A DNA stretch of 64,000 nucleotides from Sipunculus nudus (GCA_026874595.1 CM049317.1:61977118-62041117); one strand, 5' to 3'. Counted from the first letter of the stretch, positions 47,185-59,200 are shown. Notes: generated from the sequence alone by a model not told the origin. Numbers and translations are program-made.

Positions 47185-47560
47185 TTATGCCTTCATAATT
47201 GCTCTTTGGCACCATTTTCTGAAGAAATAATGTATTTTTGGACTTTGCGGGGGTCTAATAATGTCAGAAATGGTAAAACACTGTAGGTAAATTGTGTTAA
47301 AATTGGAAAATGGGTCCAAGAAATCAATAAATGACTTTTTTAAAAATTGCAGAATTATACATTTTCGGTTTTGATCGATCGATATTGCCCTTACTTTTGA
47401 TATTAATGTTCACTTTCCGGGACTGCTGTGTAGCCAGGGGACCCGTCTGTCACCATATGGTTCTTATCAGTGTGTATTTTTAGGAAAATGCTGCATTTCT
47501 GTTGTGATTTTGCCGTAAGCAAAGAATTAGCAAAGCATCAGCAAAGTGTAAGCAAAGGGA
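47185..47560. repeat. Monomer type k (376 bp)
   Basis: Its marker is the self-complementary ATCGATCGAT in TTTTGATCGATCGATATTG. It has CACTTTCCGGG and CACCATATGGTTCTT. Related copies with the same marker: 8090, 15230, 16355, 23703, 30843, 31968, 39205, 40330, 53665, 59770. Confidence 0.9.
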
Positions 47561-47936
47561 TTATGCCTTCATAGTTGCTTTTTTTCACCATTTTCTGAAG
47601 AAATCATGTATTTTCGGACTTTGCGGGGGTCTAATAATGTCAGAAATGGTAAAACACTGTAGGTAAATTGTGTTAAAATTGGAAAATGGGTCGAAGAAAT
47701 CAATAAATGACTTTTTTAAAAATTGCAGAAGTATACATTATCGGTTTTGATCGAACGATATTGCCCTTACTTTTGATATTAATGTTCACTTTCCGGGACT
47801 GTTGTGTAGCCAAGGGACCCATCTGTCACCATATGGTTCTTATCAGTGTGTATTTTTAGGAAAATGCTGCATTTCTGTTGTGATTTTGCCGTAAGCAAAG
47901 AATTAGCAAAGCATCAGCAAGGTGTAAGCAAAGGTA
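47561..47936. repeat. Monomer type l (376 bp)
   Basis: It has GGGTCGAAGAAATC, GCAGAAGTATACATT and the altered core GACTGTTGTGTAGCCAAGGG followed by ACCCATCTG. Other copies: 10717, 16731, 26330, 32344, 40706, 54041, 60146. The copies at 10717 and 26330 have a different 5' end (GCTCTTTGGC), so they are exchange variants. Confidence 0.9.
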
Positions 47937-48312
47937 TTATGCCTTCATAATTGCTTTTTGGCACCATTTTCTGAAGAAATAATGTATTTTTGGACTTTGT
48001 GGGGGTCTTATAATGTCAGAAATGGTAAAACATTGTAAGTTAATCGTGCTAAAATGGAAGATGGGTCCAAGAAATCAATAAATGACTTTTTTTAAAAATA
48101 GAAGAATTATACATTTGCGGTTTTGATTGAACGATATTGGCCTTACTTTTGATATTAATGTTCACTATCCGGGACTGCTGTGTAGCCAGGGGACCCGTCT
48201 GTCACCATATGGTTCATATCAGTGTGCATTTTTAGGAAAATGCTGCATTTCTGTTGTGATTTTGCTGTAAGCAAAGAATAAGCAAAGCATCAGCAAAGTG
48301 TAAGCAAAGGGA
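47937..48312. repeat. Monomer type m (376 bp)
   Basis: It resembles type h but has GGTCTTATAATG and GTGCTAAAATGG. Other copies: 11093, 17107, 26706, 32720, 41082, 54417, 60522. Types h and m lie five monomers apart in the HOR and share GATATTGGCC and GTGCATTTTTAGG, so part of the 18-mer is an older internal duplication. Confidence 0.9.
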
Positions 48313-48686
48313 TTATGCCTACATAGTTGCTTTTTTTCACCATTTTCTGAAGAAATCATGTATTTTTGGACTTTGCGGGGGTCTAATAATGTCAGAAATG
48401 GTAAAACATTGTAGGTAAATTCTGTTAAAATTAGAAAATGGGTCCCAGGAATCAATAAATGACTTTTTTATAGTAGCAGAATTATACATTTATGGTTTTC
48501 ATTGAACGATATTGCTCTTACTTTTGATATTAATGTTCACTAACCGGGACTGCTGTGTAGCCAGGGGACCCGTCTGTCACCATATGGTTCTTATCAGTGT
48601 GTATTTATAGGAAAATGCTGCATTTTGTTGTGATTTTGCCGTAAGCAAAGAATTAGCAAAGCATCAGCAAGGTGTAAGCAAGGGGA
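48313..48686. repeat. Monomer type n (374 bp)
   Basis: It has TTCTGTTAAAATTAGAAAAT, GGGTCCCAGGAATC, TTTTTTATAGTAGCAG, ATTTATGGTTTTCATTG, GTGTATTTATAGG and GCATTTTGTTGTG (2 bp short). This copy alone reads GTAAGCAAGGGG near 48676. Other copies: 11469, 17483, 27082, 33096, 41458, 54793, 60898. Related monomers start at 3104, 4231, 9592, 10343, 25205 and 25956. Confidence 0.9.
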
Positions 48687-49062
48687 TTATGCCTTCATAA
48701 TTGCTCTTTGGCACCATTTTCTGAAGAAATAATGTATTTTTGGACTTTGCGGGGGTCTAATAATGTCAGAAATGGTAAAACACTGTAGGTAAATTGTGTT
48801 AAAATTGGAAAATGGGTCCAAGAAATCAATAAATGACTTTTTTAAAAATTGCAGAATTATACATTATCGGTTTTGATCGAACGATATTGCCCTTACTTTT
48901 GATAATAATGTTCACTTTCCGGGACTGCTGTGTAGCCAGGGGACCCGTCTGTCACCATATGGTTCTTATCAGTGTGTATTTTTAGGAAAATGCTGCATTT
49001 CTGTTGTGATTTTGCCGTAAGCAAAGAATTAGCAAAGCATCAGCAAAGTGTAAGCAAAGGGA
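48687..49062. repeat. Monomer type o (376 bp)
   Basis: Its marker is TTTTGATAATAATGTTCAC, where nearly all other types have TTTTGATATTAATGTTCAC. Other copies: 11843, 17857, 27456, 33470, 41832, 55167, 61272. The monomer at 4605 occupies this place in unit 1 but keeps the usual GATATTAATG. Confidence 0.9.
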
Positions 49063-49437
49063 TTATGCCTTCATAGTTGCTTTTTTTCACCATTTTCTGA
49101 AGAAATTATGTATTTTCGGACTTTGCGGGGGTCTAATAATGTCAGAAATGGTAAAACATTGTAGGTAAATTGTGTTAAAATTGGAAAATGGGTCAAAGAA
49201 ATCAATAAATGACTTTTTTAAAAATTGCAGAATTATACATTACCGGTTTTGATTGAACAATATTGCCCTTACTTTTGATATTAATGTTCACTAACCGGGA
49301 CTGCTGTGTAGCCAGGGGACCCGTCTGTCCCCATATGGGTCATATCAGTGTGTTTTTTAGGAAAATGCTGCATTTCTGTTGTGATTTTGCCGTAAGCAGA
49401 GAATTAGCAAAGCATCAGCAAGGTGTAAGCAAAGGGA
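49063..49437. repeat. Monomer type p (375 bp)
   Basis: It has AAATTATGTATTTTCGG at the 5' end and GTAAGCAGAGAATTAGC at the 3' end. Other copies: 4981 (374 bp, one base shorter near 5110), 42208, 55543, 61648. In units 2, 3, 5 and 6 (12219, 18233, 27832, 33846) the same 3' half is joined to a type a 5' end with TTTTTTTGGCATTGCG; I call that form p'. Confidence 0.9.
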
Positions 49438-49813
49438 TTATGCCTTCATAATTGCTCTTTGGCACCATTTTCTGAAGAAATAATGTATTTTTGGACTTTG
49501 CAGGGGTCTAGTAATGTCTGAAATGGTGAAACACTGTAGGTAAATTGTGTTAAAATTGGAAAATGGGTCAAAGAAATCAATAAATGACTTTTTTAAAAAT
49601 AGCAGAATTATACATTTCCGGTTTTGATCGAACGATATTGCCCTTACTTTTGATATTAATGTTCACTAACCGGGACTGCTGTGTAGCCAGGGGACCCGTC
49701 TGTCTCCATATGGGTCATATCAGTGTGTATTTTTAGGAAAATGCTGCATTTCTGTTGTGATTTTGCCGTAAGCAAAGAATAAGCAAAGCATTAGCAAAGT
49801 GTAAGCAAAGGGA
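49438..49813. repeat. Monomer type q (376 bp)
   Basis: Its marker is GCAGGGGTCTAGTAATGTC followed by TGAAATGGTGAAACACTG. It has CTGTCTCCATATGGG after the core and GCATTAGCAAAG at the end. Other copies: 5355, 12595, 18609, 28208, 34222, 42583, 62023. Its 3' end is also in the hybrid at 20968. Confidence 0.92.
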
Positions 49814-50186
49814 TTATGCTTTCATGATTGCTTTTTGGCACAATTTTCTGAAGAAATAATGTATTGTTGGACTTTGCTATGGTCTAATAATGTCAGAAAT
49901 GGTAAAACACTGTAGGTAAATTGTGTTAAAATTGGAAAATGGGTCCCAGGAAACAATAAATGACTTTTTATAGTAGCAGAATTATATATTTGTGGTTTGA
50001 TTGCACGATATTGCCCTTACTTTTGATATTAATGTTCACTAACCGGGACTGCTGTGTAGCCAGGGGACCCGTCTGTCCCCATATGGGTCATATCAGTGTG
50101 TATTTTTAGGAAAATGCTGCATTTCTGTTGTGATTCTGCCGTAAGCAAAGAATAAGCAAAGCATCAGCAAAGTGTAAGCAAAGGGA
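49814..50186. repeat. Monomer type r (373 bp), HOR-end marker
   Basis: It has TTTCATGATTGC, GGCACAATTTTC, GTATTGTTGGAC, TTGCTATGGTC, GGTCCCAGGAAACAATAAAT and ATATATTTGTGGTTTGATTG. It always precedes type a except where the q-r pair is deleted at 55918. Copies with 374 bp: 5731, 12971, 18985, 21344, 28584, 34598, 42959. Copies with 373 bp (one T fewer): here and at 62399. Confidence 0.92.
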
Positions 50187-53100
50187 TTATGCCTTCATAA
50201 TTGCTTTTTGGCACCATTTTCTGAAGAAATAATGTATTTTTTTGGCATTGCGGGGGTCTAATAATGTCAGAAATGGTGAAACACTGTAGGTAAATTGTGT
50301 TTAAATTGGAAAATGGGTCAAAGAAATCTATAAATGACTTTTTTAAAAATAGCAGAATTATACATTTCCGGTTTTGATCGAACGATATTCCACTTACTTT
50401 TGATATTAATGTTCACTAACCGGGACTGCTGTGTAGCCAGGGGACCCGTCTGTTTCCATATGGGTCATATCAGTGCTTATTTTTAGTAAAATGTTTAATT
50501 TCTGTTGTGATTTTACTATAAGCAAAGAATAAGCAAAGCATAAAAAAAAGTGTAAGCAAAGGGATTATGCCTGCATAGTTGCTTTTTGGCACCATTTTCT
50601 GAAGAAATAATGTATTTTTGGACTTTGCGGGGGTCTAATAATGTCAGAAATGGTAAAACATTGTAGGTAAATTGAGTTAAAATTGGAAAATGGGTCCAAT
50701 AAATCAATAAATGACTTTTTTAAAAATTGCAGAATTTGCAGAAATGGTAAAACACTGTAGATAAATTGTGTTAAAATTGGAAAATGGGTCCAATAAATCA
50801 ATAAATGACTTTTTTAAAAATTGCAGAATTATACATTTGCGGTTTTGATTGAACGATATTGCCCTTACTTTTGATATTAATGTTCACTAACCGGGACTGC
50901 TGTGTAGCCAGGGGACCCGTCTGTTTTCCTATGGGTCATATCAGTGTGTATTATTAGGAAAATGCTGCATTTCTGTTGTGATTTTGCCGTAAGCAAAAAA
51001 TAAGCAAAGCATCAACAAAGTGTAAGCAAAGTGATTATGCCTTCATAATTGCTTTTTTTTCACCATTCTCTGAAGAAATAATGTATTTTTGGACTTTGCG
51101 GGGGGGCTTATAATGTCAGAAATGGTAAAACATTGTAGGTAAATTGTGTTAAAATCGGAAAATGGGTCAAAGAAATCAATAAATGACTTTTTTTGAAAAT
51201 TGCAGAATTATACATTACCGGTTTTGATTGAACAATATTGCCCTTACTTTTGATATTAATGTTCACTTACCGGGACTGCTGTGTAGCCAGGGGAACCGTC
51301 TGTATCCATATGGGTCATATCAGTTTGTATTTTTAGGAAAATGCTGCATTTCTGTTGTGATTTTGCCGTAAGCAAAGAATTAGCAAAGCATCAGCAAGGT
51401 GTAAGCAAAGGGATTATGCCTTCATAATTGCTTTTTGGCACCATTTTCTGAAGAAATAATGTATTTTTGGACTTTGCGCGGGTCTTATAATGTCAGAAAT
51501 GGTAAAACATTGTAAGTAAATTGTGTTAAAATTGGAAAATGGGTCCAAGAAATCAATAAATGACTTTTTTAAAAATTGCAGAATTATACATTACCGGTTT
51601 TGATTGAACAATATTGCCCTTACTTTTGATATTAATGTTCACTAACCGGGACTGCTGTGTAGCCAGGGGACCCGTCTGTCCCCATATGGGTCATATCAGT
51701 GTGTTTTTTAGGAAAATGCTGCATTTCTTTTAAAATTTTGCCGTAAGCAAAGAATTAGCAAAGCATCAGCAAGGTGTAAGCAAAGGGATTATGCCTTCAT
51801 AATTGCTCTTTGGCACCATTTTCTGAAGAAATCATGTATTTTCGGACTTTGCGGGGGTCTAATAATGTCAGAAATGGTAAAACATTGTAGGTAAATTGTG
51901 TTAAAATTGGAAAATGGGTCAAAGAAATCAATAAATGACTTTTTTAAAAATTGCAGAATTATACATTACCGGTTTTGATTGAACGTTATTGCCCTTACTT
52001 TTGATATTAATGTTCACTAACCGGGACTGCTGTGTAGCGAGGGGACCCGTCTGTCCCCATATGGGTCATATCAGTGTGTTTTTTAGGAAAATGCTGCATT
52101 TCTTTTGAGATTTTGCCGTAAGCAAAGAATTAGCAAAGCATCAGCAAGGTGTAAGCAAAGGGATTATGCCTTCATAATTGCTCTTTGGCACCATTTTCTG
52201 AAGAAATAATGTATTTTTGGACTTTGCGGGGGTCTAATAATGTCAGAAATGGTAAAACACTGTAGGTAAATTGTGTTAAAATTGGAAAATGGGTCCAAGA
52301 AATCAATAAATGACTTTTTTAAAAATTGCAGAATTATACATTTTCGGTTTTGATCGAACGATATTGCCCTTACTTTTGATATTAATGTTCACTTTCCGGG
52401 ACTGCTGTGTAGCCAGGGGACCCGTCTGTCACCATATGGTTCTTATCAGTGTGTATTTTTAGGAAAATGCTGCATTTCTGTTGTGATTTTGCCGTAAGCA
52501 AAGAATAAGCAAAGCATCAGCAAAGTTTAAGCAAAGGGAATATGCCTTCATAGTTGCTTTTTTTCACCATTTTCTGAAGAAATCATGTATTTTCGGACTT
52601 TGCGGGGGTCTTATAATGTCAGAAATGGTAAAACACTGTAGGTAAATTGTGTTAAAATTGGAAAATGGGTCCAAGAAATCAATAAATGACTTTTTTAAAA
52701 ATTGCAGAATTATACATTATCGGTTTTGATCGAACGATATTGCCCTTACTTTTGATATTAATGTTCACTTTCCGGGACTGTTGTGTAGCCAGGGGACCCA
52801 TCTGTCACCATATGGTTCTTATCAGTGTGTATTTTTAGGAAAATGCTGCATTTCTGTTGTGATTTTGCCGTAAGCAAAGAATTAGCAAAGCATCAGCAAG
52901 GTGTAAGCAAAGGTATTATGCCTTCATAATTGCTTTTTGGCACCATTTTCTGAAGAAATAATGTATTTTTGGACTTTGTGGGGGTCTTATTATGTCAGAA
53001 ATGGTAAAACATTGTAAGTTAATCGTGTTAAAATGGAAGATGGGTCCAAGAAATCAATAAATAACTTTTTTTAAAAATAGAAGAATTATACATTTGCGGT

Positions 53101-55917
53101 TTTGATTGAACGATATTGGCCTTACTTTTGATATTAATGTTCACTATGCGGGACTGCTGTGTAGCCAGGGGACCCGTCTGTCACCATTTGGTTCTTATCA
53201 GTGTGTATTTTTAGGAAAATGCTGCATTTCTGTTGTGATTTTGCCGTATGCAAAGAATTAGCAAAGCATCAGCAAAGTGTAAGCAAAGGGATTATGCTTT
53301 CATAGTTGCTTTTTTCACCATTTTCTGAAGAAATCATGTATTTTTGGACTTTGCGGGGGTCTAATAATGTCAGAAATAGTAAAACACTGTAGGAAAATTG
53401 TGTTAAAATTGGAAAATGGGTCCAATAAATCAATAAATGACTTTTTAAAAATAGCAGAATTATACATTATCGGTTTTGATCGAACGATATTGCCCTCGTT
53501 TTTGATATTAATGTTCACTATGCGGGACTGCTGTGTAGCGAGGGGACCCGTCTGTCCCCATATGGGTCATATCAGTGTGTTTTTTAGGAAAATGCTGCAT
53601 TTCTTTTGAGATTTTGCCGTAAGCAAAGAATTAGCAAATCATCAGCAAGGTGTAAGCAAAGGGATTATGCCTTCATAATTGCTCTTTGGCACCATTTTCT
53701 GAAGAAATAATGTATTTTTGGACTTTGCGGGGGTCTAATAATGTCAGAAATGGTAAAACACTGTAGGTAAATTGTGTTAAAATTGGAAAATGGGTCCAAG
53801 AAATCAATAAATGACTTTTTTAAAAATTGCAGAATTATACATTTTCGGTTTTGATCGATCGATATTGCCCTTACTTTTGATATTAATGTTCACTTTCCGG
53901 GACTGCTGTGTAGCCAGGGGACCCGTCTGTCACCATATGGTTCTTATCAGTGTGTATTTTTAGGAAAATGCTGCATTTCTGTTGTGATTTTGCCGTAAGG
54001 AAAGAATTAGCAAAGCATCAGCAAAGTGTAAGCAAAGGGATTATGCCTTCATAGTTGCTTTTTTTCACCATTTTCTGAAGAAATCATGTATTTTCGGACT
54101 TTGCGGGGGTCTAATAATGTCAGAAATGGTAAAACACTGTAGGTAAATTGTGTTAAAATTGGAAAATGGGTCGAAGAAATCAATAAATGACTTTTTTAAA
54201 AATTGCAGAAGTATACATTATCGGTTTTGATCGAACGATATTGCCCTTACTTTTGATATTAATGTTCACTTTCCGGGACTGTTGTGTAGCCAAGGGACCC
54301 ATCTGTCACCATATGGTTCTTATCAGTGTGTATTTTTAGGAAAATGCTGCATTTCTGTTGTGATTTTGCCGTAAGCAAAGAATTAGCAAAGCATCAGCAA
54401 GGTGTAAGCAAAGGTATTATGCCTTCATAATTGCTTTTTGGCACCATTTTCTGAAGAAATAATGTATTTTTGGACTTTGTGGGGGTCTTATAATGTCAGA
54501 AATGGTAAAACATTGTAAGTTAATCGTGCTAAAATGGAAGATGGGTCCAAGAAATCAATAAATGACTTTTTTTAAAAATAGAAGAATTATACATTTGCGG
54601 TTTTGATTGAACGATATTGGCCTTACTTTTGATATTAATGTTCACTATCCGGGACTGCTGTGTAGCCAGGGGACCCGTCTGTCACCATATGGTTCATATC
54701 AGTGTGCATTTTTAGGAAAATGCTGCATTTCTGTTGTGATTTTGCTGTAAGCAAAGAATAAGCAAAGCATCAGCAAAGTGTAAGCAAAGGGATTATGCCT
54801 ACATAGTTGCTTTTTTTCACCATTTTCTGAAGAAATCATGTATTTTTGGACTTTGCGGGGGTCTAATAATGTCAGAAATGGTAAAACATTGTAGGTAAAT
54901 TCTGTTAAAATTAGAAAATGGGTCCCAGGAATCAATAAATGACTTTTTTATAGTAGCAGAATTATACATTTATGGTTTTCATTGAACGATATTGCTCTTA
55001 CTTTTGATATTAATGTTCACTAACCGGGACTGCTGTGTAGCCAGGGGACCCGTCTGTCACCATATGGTTCTTATCAGTGTGTATTTATAGGAAAATGCTG
55101 CATTTTGTTGTGATTTTGCCGTAAGCAAAGAATTAGCAAAGCATCAGCAAGGTGTAAGCAAAGGGATTATGCCTTCATAATTGCTCTTTGGCACCATTTT
55201 CTGAAGAAATAATGTATTTTTGGACTTTGCGGGGGTCTAATAATGTCAGAAATGGTAAAACACTGTAGGTAAATTGTGTTAAAATTGGAAAATGGGTCCA
55301 AGAAATCAATAAATGACTTTTTTAAAAATTGCAGAATTATACATTATCGGTTTTGATCGAACGATATTGCCCTTACTTTTGATAATAATGTTCACTTTCC
55401 GGGACTGCTGTGTAGCCAGGGGACCCGTCTGTCACCATATGGTTCTTATCAGTGTGTATTTTTAGGAAAATGCTGCATTTCTGTTGTGATTTTGCCGTAA
55501 GCAAAGAATTAGCAAAGCATCAGCAAAGTGTAAGCAAAGGGATTATGCCTTCATAGTTGCTTTTTTTCACCATTTTCTGAAGAAATTATGTATTTTCGGA
55601 CTTTGCGGGGGTCTAATAATGTCAGAAATGGTAAAACATTGTAGGTAAATTGTGTTAAAATTGGAAAATGGGTCAAAGAAATCAATAAATGACTTTTTTA
55701 AAAATTGCAGAATTATACATTACCGGTTTTGATTGAACAATATTGCCCTTACTTTTGATATTAATGTTCACTAACCGGGACTGCTGTGTAGCCAGGGGAC
55801 CCGTCTGTCCCCATATGGGTCATATCAGTGTGTTTTTTAGGAAAATGCTGCATTTCTGTTGTGATTTTGCCGTAAGCAGAGAATTAGCAAAGCATCAGCA
55901 AGGTGTAAGCAAAGGGA
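50187..55917. repeat. HOR unit 9, 15-mer, 5731 bp (deletion form of unit 8)
   Basis: Monomers start at 50187, 50565, 51035, 51414, 51789, 52164, 52540, 52916, 53292, 53665, 54041, 54417, 54793, 55167 and 55543. It follows unit 8 except for two deletions. Types h and i are fused into one 376-bp monomer at 52916 (net loss 374 bp), and types q and r are missing (749 bp), because the next type a at 55918 starts with q sequence. The two losses sum to 1123 bp, exactly the difference from 6854. A private variant GTAAGGAAAG lies near 53996. Confidence 0.95.
52916..53291. repeat. Hybrid h/i monomer (376 bp)
   Basis: It reads as type h through GATATTGGCC near 53119 and as type i from ACTATGCGGG near 53147 on (CACCATTTGG, GCCGTATGCAAAG). 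The exchange took place in the shared TTACTTTTGATATTAATG tract and removed one monomer (374 bp) relative to unit 8. Confidence 0.92.
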
Positions 55918-56295
55918 TTATGCCTTCATAATTGCTCTTTGGCACCATTTTCTGAAGAAATAATGTATTTTTTTGGCATTGCGGGGGTCTAATAATGTCA
56001 GAAATGGTGAAACACTGTAGGTAAATTGTGTTTAAATTGGAAAATGGGTCAAAGAAATCTATAAATGACTTTTTTAAAAATAGCAGAATTATACATTTCC
56101 GGTTTTGATCGAACGATATTCCACTTACTTTTGATATTAATGTTCACTAACCGGGACTGCTGTGTAGCCAGGGGACCCGTCTGTTTCCATATGGGTCATA
56201 TCAGTGCTTATTTTTAGTAAAATGTTTAATTTCTGTTGTGATTTTACTATAAGCAAAGAATAAGCAAAGCATAAAAAAAAGTGTAAGCAAAGGGA
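55918..56295. repeat. Hybrid q/a monomer
   Basis: The first ~20-55 bp carry GCTCTTTGGC of type q (C at 55937), followed by type a from TTTTTTTGGCATTGCG near 55973. The upstream monomer is type p, so q and r were lost in this exchange (749 bp). Monomer phase is kept. Confidence 0.9.
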
Positions 56296-59200
56296 TTATG
56301 CCTGCATAGTTGCTTTTTGGCACCATTTTCTGAAGAAATAATGTATTTTTGGACTTTGCGGGGGTCTAATAATGTCAGAAATGGTAAAACATTGTAGGTA
56401 AATTGAGTTAAAATTGGAAAATGGGTCCAATAAATCAATAAATGACTTTTTTAAAAATTGCAGAATTTGCAGAAATGGTAAAACACTGTAGATAAATTGT
56501 GTTAAAATTGGAAAATGGGTCCAATAAATCAATAAATGACTTTTTTAAAAATTGCAGAATTATACATTTGCGGTTTTGATTGAACGATATTGCCCTTACT
56601 TTTGATATTAATGTTCACTAACCGGGACTGCTGTGTAGCCAGGGGACCCGTCTGTTTTCCTATGGGTCATATCAGTGTGTATTATTAGGAAAATGCTGCA
56701 TTTCTGTTGTGATTTTGCCGTAAGCAAAAAATAAGCAAAGCATCAACAAAGTGTAAGCAAAGTGATTATGCCTTCATAATTGCTTTTTTTTCACCATTCT
56801 CTGAAGAAATAATGTATTTTTGGACTTTGCGGGGGGGCTTATAATGTCAGAAATGGTAAAACATTGTAGGTAAATTGTGTTAAAATCGGAAAATGGGTCA
56901 AAGAAATCAATAAATGACTTTTTTTGAAAATTGCAGAATTATACATTACCGGTTTTGATTGAACAATATTGCCCTTACTTTTGATATTAATGTTCACTTA
57001 CCGGGACTGCTGTGTAGCCAGGGGAACCGTCTGTATCCATATGGGTCATATCAGTTTGTATTTTTAGGAAAATGCTGCATTTCTGTTGTGATTTTGCCGT
57101 AAGCAAAGAATTAGCAAAGCATCAGCAAGGTGTAAGCAAAGGGATTATGCCTTCATAATTGCTTTTTGGCACCATTTTCTGAAGAAATAATGTATTTTTG
57201 GACTTTGCGCGGGTCTTATAATGTCAGAAATGGTAAAACATTGTAAGTAAATTGTGTTAAAATTGGAAAATGGGTCCAAGAAATCAATAAATGACTTTTT
57301 TAAAAATTGCAGAATTATACATTACCGGTTTTGATTGAACAATATTGCCCTTACTTTTGATATTAATGTTCACTAACCGGGACTGCTGTGTAGCCAGGGG
57401 ACCCGTCTGTCCCCATATGGGTCATATCAGTGTGTTTTTTAGGAAAATGCTGCATTTCTTTTAAAATTTTGCCGTAAGCAAAGAATTAGCAAAGCATCAG
57501 CAAGGTGTAAGCAAAGGGATTATGCCTTCATAATTGCTCTTTGGCACCATTTTCTGAAGAAATCATGTATTTTCGGACTTTGCGGGGGTCTAATAATGTC
57601 AGAAATGGTAAAACATTGTAGGTAAATTGTGTTAAAATTGGAAAATGGGTCAAAGAAATCAATAAATGACTTTTTTAAAAATTGCAGAATTATACATTAC
57701 CGGTTTTGATTGAACGTTATTGCCCTTACTTTTGATATTAATGTTCACTAACCGGGACTGCTGTGTAGCGAGGGGACCCGTCTGTCCCCATATGGGTCAT
57801 ATCAGTGTGTTTTTTAGGAAAATGCTGCATTTCTTTTGAGATTTTGCCGTAAGCAAAGAATTAGCAAAGCATCAGCAAGGTGTAAGCAAAGGGATTATGC
57901 CTTCATAATTGCTCTTTGGCACCATTTTCTGAAGAAATAATGTATTTTTGGACTTTGCGGGGGTCTAATAATGTCAGAAATGGTAAAACACTGTAGGTAA
58001 ATTGTGTTAAAATTGGAAAATGGGTCCAAGAAATCAATAAATGACTTTTTTAAAAATTGCAGAATTATACATTTTCGGTTTTGATCGAACGATATTGCCC
58101 TTACTTTTGATATTAATGTTCACTTTCCGGGACTGCTGTGTAGCCAGGGGACCCGTCTGTCACCATATGGTTCTTATCAGTGTGTATTTTTAGGAAAATG
58201 CTGCATTTCTGTTGTGATTTTGCCGTAAGCAAAGAATAAGCAAAGCATCAGCAAAGTTTAAGCAAAGGGAATATGCCTTCATAGTTGCTTTTTTTCACCA
58301 TTTTCTGAAGAAATCATGTATTTTCGGACTTTGCGGGGGTCTTATAATGTCAGAAATGGTAAAACACTGTAGGTAAATTGTGTTAAAATTGGAAAATGGG
58401 TCCAAGAAATCAATAAATGACTTTTTTAAAAATTGCAGAATTATACATTATCGGTTTTGATCGAACGATATTGCCCTTACTTTTGATATTAATGTTCACT
58501 TTCCGGGACTGTTGTGTAGCCAGGGGACCCATCTGTCACCATATGGTTCTTATCAGTGTGTATTTTTAGGAAAATGCTGCATTTCTGTTGTGATTTTGCC
58601 GTAAGCAAAGAATTAGCAAAGCATCAGCAAGGTGTAAGCAAAGGTATTATGCCTTCATAATTGCTTTTTGGCACCATTTTCTGAAGAAATAATGTATTTT
58701 TGGACTTTGTGGGGGTCTTATTATGTCAGAAATGGTAAAACATTGTAAGTTAATCGTGTTAAAATGGAAGATGGGTCCAAGAAATCAATAAATAACTTTT
58801 TTTAAAAATAGAAGAATTATACATTTGCGGTTTTGATTGAACGATATTGGCCTTACTTTTGATATTAATGTTCACTATCCGGGACTGCTGTGTAGCCAGG
58901 GGACCCGTCTGTCACCATATGGTTCATATCAGTGTGCATTTTTAGGAAAATGCTGCATTTCTGTTGTGATTTTGCTGTAAGCAAAGAATAAGCAAAGCAT
59001 CAGCAAAGTGTAAGCAAAGGGATTATGCCTACATAGTTGCTTTTTTTCACCATTTTCTGAAGAAATCATGTATTTTTGGACTTTGCGGGGGTCTAATAAT
59101 GTAAGTTGGTAAAACAATGTAGGTAAATTGTGTTAAAATTGGAAAATGGGTCCAATAAATCAATAAATGACTTTTTTAAAAATAGCAGAATTATACATTA

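Larger units (their letters stand above)
43333..50186. repeat. HOR unit 8, 18-mer, 6854 bp (reference for types a-r)
   Basis: I use this unit to name the monomer types. Starts: a 43333, b 43711, c 44181, d 44560, e 44935, f 45310, g 45686, h 46062, i 46438, j 46812, k 47185, l 47561, m 47937, n 48313, o 48687, p 49063, q 49438, r 49814. It equals unit 7 with the monomers between 38077 and 39581 collapsed into the single hybrid i (1506 bp lost) and one T lost in r. Together these account exactly for 8361 minus 6854. It carries GTGTATTATTAGG in type b near 44093, also in units 9-11 but not in unit 7. Confidence 0.95.
43333..55917. repeat. 12,585-bp super-repeat, copy 1
   Basis: The 6854-bp and 5731-bp units together make a 12,585-bp block. 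The next 6854-bp unit and the following type a, b and c monomers (62772 on) lie exactly 12,585 bp downstream of their counterparts at 43333 and 50187. An equally good reading is alternating long and short HOR units; only sequence past the right edge can tell whether another 5731-bp unit follows. Confidence 0.8.

Noticed and set aside
52916-55917. Assembly error as the sole explanation for the unit-length differences
   Set aside because: Deletion sizes are exact sums of monomer lengths, switch points lie in homologous tracts, and several hybrids recur in separate units. Misassembly of some copies cannot be excluded from sequence alone, but it does not explain the whole pattern.
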